A stretch of 64,000 nt of DNA, from positions 124,001 to 188,000 of the forward strand of contig JBMNEM010000002.1 in assembly GCA_050948785.1 (NCBI GenBank), in the 5' to 3' direction. The number at the start of each line of letters is the position of its first letter. Position 1 is the stretch's first letter. Of the stretch, positions 63,067 to 64,000 are shown piece by piece. The DNA is from JAAZMI01 sp050948785. Lineage in GTDB: Bacteria > Bacillota > Dethiobacteria > DTU022 > UBA8154. The notes below the pieces were generated by a model. It worked only from the letters and a program-made list of their open reading frames with translations, was not told the DNA's origin and did not search any database. The translations under genes were made by a program, and so were the position numbers.

Positions 63067-64000
63067 TCAACCTCCCTGAGCCTTACTGTAATTAACCCGG
63101 GGATCAAGCTTCCCGTAAACTAAATCAGCAAAAAAATTTGCCAATAATACGAGCAACGTTACTACCAGAAAAATCCCCTGTATGAGGTGATAATCATGGC
63201 GCCTTACCGCTTCCCTCATTAAAAGCCCCAGGCCCGGATAGGCAAAAACATTTTCTACCAATATCGCGCCGCCGATCAGGGTACCCAGACTTAAGAACAC
63301 ACGGGTTACTATGGGAAGCAGGGCATTCCTCAAGGCATGACGAAAAATAACACGCTTGGGAGGAAGTCCTTTGGCCCAGGCAGTACGCAGGTAATCCTTT
63401 TTCAATACGGTTGTCATACTGTTTCTGGAAAGCAGATACATACCGCCCATCCGGGAAATAGTCAGGACCAAAACGGGCAGACAGGCATGATGTAATACAT
63501 CCAGAATCTTTTCCCACCAGCCTTTATAATTGGCAAAATGCGTTACAGCTCCTGCCAGAGGAAATAATCCCAACCCCGCTGCAAATACAAACAGTATAAT
63601 CAGGCCCAGGAGAAAAACCGGAATCTCTGCCGAAACAATAAATTGGAAAAACAAGAATTTGTCCGGCCATTTATCCCGATACCAAGCGGATATACAGCCC
63701 AGGATAGAACCAATAATGGTACTTAATATTAATGACGAAGTTACCATAAACGCTGTCCATCCCAACCGGCGCAGGATAATCCGGCTTACCGGCTCCTTGT
63801 AATACAAGCTGTATCCCAAATTACCCCGGATTAATTCCCCCAGGTAGGACACATACTGTTCACCAATAGATTTATCCAGGCCGTAATAGTCGAAAAAGAA
63901 CTCACGCTGCTCCGCGGTCAAAACAATTTCCTCATCATCAGCGCTTTGTGAGGAAATCACCAGGAACGGATCGCCCGGTATGACCCGGGGTAAAAGAAAG
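63067..64000 (-). CDS. Peptide/nickel ABC importer permease, DppB type (5' end beyond window)
   Basis: The frame is open to the window edge and upstream residues are family-like (FLLPRVIPGDPFLVI), so the true start lies to the right of 64000. Visible features: EQREFFFDYYGLDKS, NLGYSLYYKEPVSRII, transmembrane segments, the EAA loop TAWAKGLPPKRVIFRHALRNALLPIV and the closing LLVLLANFFADLVYGKLDPR. Stop overlaps the DppC start region by a few bases. Confidence 0.92.
   Translation of the reverse strand, partial: FLLPRVIPGDPFLVISSQSADDEEIVLTAEQREFFFDYYGLDKSIGEQYVSYLGELIRGNLGYSLYYKEPVSRIILRRLGWTAFMVTSSLILSTIIGSILGCISAWYRDKWPDKFLFFQFIVSAEIPVFLLGLIILFVFAAGLGLFPLAGAVTHFANYKGWWEKILDVLHHACLPVLVLTISRMGGMYLLSRNSMTTVLKKDYLRTAWAKGLPPKRVIFRHALRNALLPIVTRVFLSLGTLIGGAILVENVFAYPGLGLLMREAVRRHDYHLIQGIFLVVTLLVLLANFFADLVYGKLDPRVNYSKAQGG

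Overview
The window is from a Gram-positive, endospore-forming, strictly anaerobic bacterium, most like a clostridial/Peptococcaceae-type Firmicute. The reasons are a complete gerA-type spore germination operon, a ferredoxin-dependent 2-oxoacid oxidoreductase, several hydrogenase-type nickel maturation genes, a likely selenoprotein, frequent TTG/GTG starts behind strong GGAGG-type ribosome binding sites, and wall genes of the LCP and WecG/TagA families. No rRNA, tRNA or CRISPR array was seen.

Layout. 0-3.9 kb: a secreted ComEC-like metallo-hydrolase with a DUF3006 gene, a hicBA toxin-antitoxin pair beside a decayed hicB, and a repeat-rich stretch with gene fragments. 3.9-8.4 kb: gerKA-gerKB-gerKC plus a small membrane protein. 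8.5-21.3 kb: housekeeping genes (purC, fabI, HU, pyrE, an isopropylmalate/isocitrate-type dehydrogenase, FmdE, a methyltransferase) and a four-subunit 2-oxoacid:ferredoxin oxidoreductase, with many copies of a short GC-rich palindromic repeat between them. 21.5-35.2 kb: an AT-rich accessory zone with a blaI/blaR1 fusion relic, an IS4-type transposase, a group II intron whose maturase is frameshifted and split by an IS3-type deletion derivative, an IS66/IS3 chimera, and several small secreted proteins, some broken. 35.2-45.9 kb: pcrA, a WecG/TagA glycosyltransferase, an LCP protein, an RND efflux operon with its own TetR gene and a clear promoter/operator, and a cohesin-like secreted protein.

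45.9-55.2 kb is the most unusual part: a HesB-like gene with an in-frame UGA at the conserved Cys position (probable selenocysteine), three different hypA genes, one hypB, three paralogous winged-helix/iron-sulfur proteins (one fused to a GltD-like FAD/NAD(P) oxidoreductase) and a broken PucR-type regulator, all on the minus strand, with no nickel enzyme structural gene in view. 55.2-64 kb: YjbQ, a pair of ABC exporter half-transporters, and a peptide/nickel-type ABC importer (fused DppD-DppF ATPase, DppC, DppB) running off the right edge.

Themes: fragments of genes that also exist intact in the window recur in the intergenic spaces, two of them next to the palindromic repeats. At least six genes carry single frameshifts or in-frame stops, so either active decay or some assembly error should be considered.
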